From JBOFDK01 sp051650305 (lineage in GTDB: Bacteria > Bacillota > Clostridia > Lachnospirales > Cellulosilyticaceae), in NCBI GenBank assembly GCA_051650305.1, contig JBOFIT010000107.1, positions 1 to 15,731 of the forward strand: DNA of 15,731 nt, in the 5' to 3' direction. Positions 14,920-15,731 of this stretch are shown piece after piece. Under the pieces are notes generated by a model. That model saw only the letters and a list, made by a program, of their open reading frames with translations. It made no database searches and had not been told where the DNA came from. The translations under genes were made by a program, and so were the position numbers. Positions within the stretch are counted from its first letter, which is position 1. Each line of letters starts with the position of its first letter.

Positions 14920-14947
14920 ATTATAGCTTATTTTTACACTTTGACAA
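14920..14947 (-). promoter_or_regulatory. Promoter of the CPBP protease gene
   Basis: On the minus strand -35 TTGTCA (14942-14947; 5 of 6), 16-nt spacer, perfect -10 TATAAT (14920-14925), about 45 nt upstream of the start codon. Confidence 0.75.
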
Positions 14948-14967
14948 ACAACTTACCATAAAACATC

Positions 14968-14996
14968 TTTAATCTTTCGGATTTTTGTACTATAAT
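14968..14996 (+). promoter_or_regulatory. Promoter of the plsC-like gene
   Basis: Perfect -10 TATAAT at 14991-14996 with only a weak -35 candidate (TTTAAT, 14968-14973; 17-nt spacer). It lies about 45 nt before the plsC-like start codon and between the arms of the inverted repeat at 14974-15021. The poor -35 box suggests dependence on an activator or low basal activity. Confidence 0.6.
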
Positions 14997-15021
14997 AGTA
15001 GAAGTTATAAACGTCCGAAAG
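14974..15021. repeat. Perfect 8-bp inverted repeat around the plsC-like -10 box
   Basis: CTTTCGGA (14974-14981) and its exact complement TCCGAAAG (15014-15021) are separated by 32 bp. The first arm lies in the promoter spacer and the second in the early transcribed leader. This position suits an operator with two half-sites, but I do not recognise the regulator. Confidence 0.55.
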
Positions 15022-15042
15022 CTAAAAATGGAGGGTACATAA

Positions 15043-15731
15043 ATGTTCAAGACAATTTATTGGTATAGTTACTTTATGCTTTCAGCTTTTTCATGTTATC
15101 CTAAGCTACTGAAGATCAAGAAATACTTAAAAGAAGGCAAGGTACAAGAAGCTGAAAAACTCACCCATGAGGTTACTTCTCGTTGGGCAATGCAACAAAT
15201 CAAAAATGCCGGTGCTACTATCAAAGTAGATGGCATCGACAATATTCCTATGGACGAGCCTGTGGTCTTTATCAGTAACCATCAAGGGAATTTTGATATC
15301 GCCATCTTTATGGCTTGTATTCCTACTTTTAAAGGCTATGTTGCAAAAATCGAAACAAAGAAAATACCTATCATCCGTACATGGATGACTTATATGCATT
15401 GCATCTTTATGGATCGTAGCACGTTAAAAACAGCTGCTCAAGCCATTGTAGATGGTATCAAAGTCATCAAGGAAGGCCACTCTCTTGTGATTTTCCCAGA
15501 GGGTACTAGAAGTAAAGGTGATGAAATAGGGGAATTCAAAGCTGGTAGTTTCAAGCTAGCTACGAAACCTAAAGTACCTATTGTCCCTGTCACAATCAAC
15601 GGTTCTTATAAACTCATGGAAGCTCAAGGTGGCAAACTCAAGTCAGATACTGTCTATGTCACCATTCATCCACCTATTGCTACTTCTACTCTTACTAAAG
15701 AAGAATTAGCAGTACTACCAGATACAGTGAA
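15043..15731 (+). CDS. plsC: 1-acyl-sn-glycerol-3-phosphate acyltransferase (PlsC-like), N-terminal part
   Basis: The 5' 229 codons of a PlsC/LPLAT-family acyltransferase; the gene runs off the right edge. The enzyme transfers an acyl chain to lysophosphatidic acid to form phosphatidic acid at the membrane. The catalytic NHxxxxD motif (NHQGNFD, H80 and D85) and the substrate-binding FPEGTR (151-156) are present, with VPIVPVTING as the usual later block. The start MFKTIYWYSYFML contains a short hydrophobic N-terminal segment that could associate with the membrane. The ATG at 15043 follows GGAGGG. The gene is divergent from the CPBP gene. The specific acyl acceptor cannot be proved from this fragment. 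Confidence 0.93.
   Translation, partial: MFKTIYWYSYFMLSAFSCYPKLLKIKKYLKEGKVQEAEKLTHEVTSRWAMQQIKNAGATIKVDGIDNIPMDEPVVFISNHQGNFDIAIFMACIPTFKGYVAKIETKKIPIIRTWMTYMHCIFMDRSTLKTAAQAIVDGIKVIKEGHSLVIFPEGTRSKGDEIGEFKAGSFKLATKPKVPIVPVTINGSYKLMEAQGGKLKSDTVYVTIHPPIATSTLTKEELAVLPDTV

Noticed and set aside
15127..15399. A 90-codon minus-strand open frame.
   Set aside because: It is antisense to the plsC-like gene, which has intact catalytic motifs.
1..15731. Search for CRISPR arrays, insertion sequences, tRNA or rRNA genes and phage genes.
   Set aside because: No repeated spacer pattern, transposase, tRNA-like cloverleaf or phage protein was found by reading; the tRNA-related signal is the T-box leader only.

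Overview
The window comes from a low-GC Gram-positive anaerobe of the Clostridia. I infer this from an alanyl T-box leader, AGGAGG-type ribosome binding sites, sigma-A type promoters, an NAD(P)-linked [FeFe] hydrogenase of the HndABCD/HydABC type, and codon use rich in A/T. A Lachnospirales-like lineage is plausible, but the sequence alone does not settle the genus. Nearly everything is on the minus strand; only a DUF4397 gene and a plsC-like gene are on the plus strand.

Layout, left to right. (1) 1-2192, minus: a promoter and an alanine T-box leader precede a short VanY-like D,D-carboxypeptidase homologue, followed 17 nt later by alaS, which runs off the left edge. The VanY-like protein has no export signal and lacks the usual catalytic glutamate. 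(2) 2179-3612, minus: a 46-residue glycine-rich membrane microprotein and a DUF1015 protein carrying a DGHHR motif. (3) 3671-8298, minus: a four-gene hydrogenase operon, hndA-hndB-hndC-hndD (NuoE-like, small [2Fe-2S] protein, NuoF-like, catalytic [FeFe] hydrogenase). It has its own promoter and a near-perfect Rex (NADH/NAD+ sensor) operator in its leader. (4) 8340-12622, minus: a compact six-gene redox-signalling module. In transcription order it encodes an AlbA_2/HATPase protein, a DRTGG-type protein, an RsbW-like ATPase, a sensory-type [FeFe] hydrogenase homologue with alanine at the proton-transfer cysteine position, a second DRTGG-type protein and a PHP-family phosphoesterase. (5) 12827-14870: a two-repeat DUF4397 protein (plus), a bidirectional terminator, a flavin reductase family protein and a CPBP-type membrane protease (both minus, each with a recognisable promoter). 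(6) 15043 to the end, plus: the start of a PlsC-like acyltransferase whose -10 box lies between the arms of a perfect 8-bp inverted repeat.

How the genes may work together: HndABCD would couple NAD(P)H (probably with ferredoxin, by electron bifurcation) to H2 production or uptake. Rex would adjust its transcription to the NADH/NAD+ ratio. The upstream module looks like a second control layer: an H-cluster protein unlikely to be a fast catalyst, an RsbW-like kinase/anti-sigma ATPase, paired DRTGG proteins, a PHP phosphoesterase and an AlbA_2 protein. Similar neighbourhoods occur in other clostridia as far as I recall, but the mechanism of this module is, to my knowledge, not worked out. It is the best candidate here for an under-described system.
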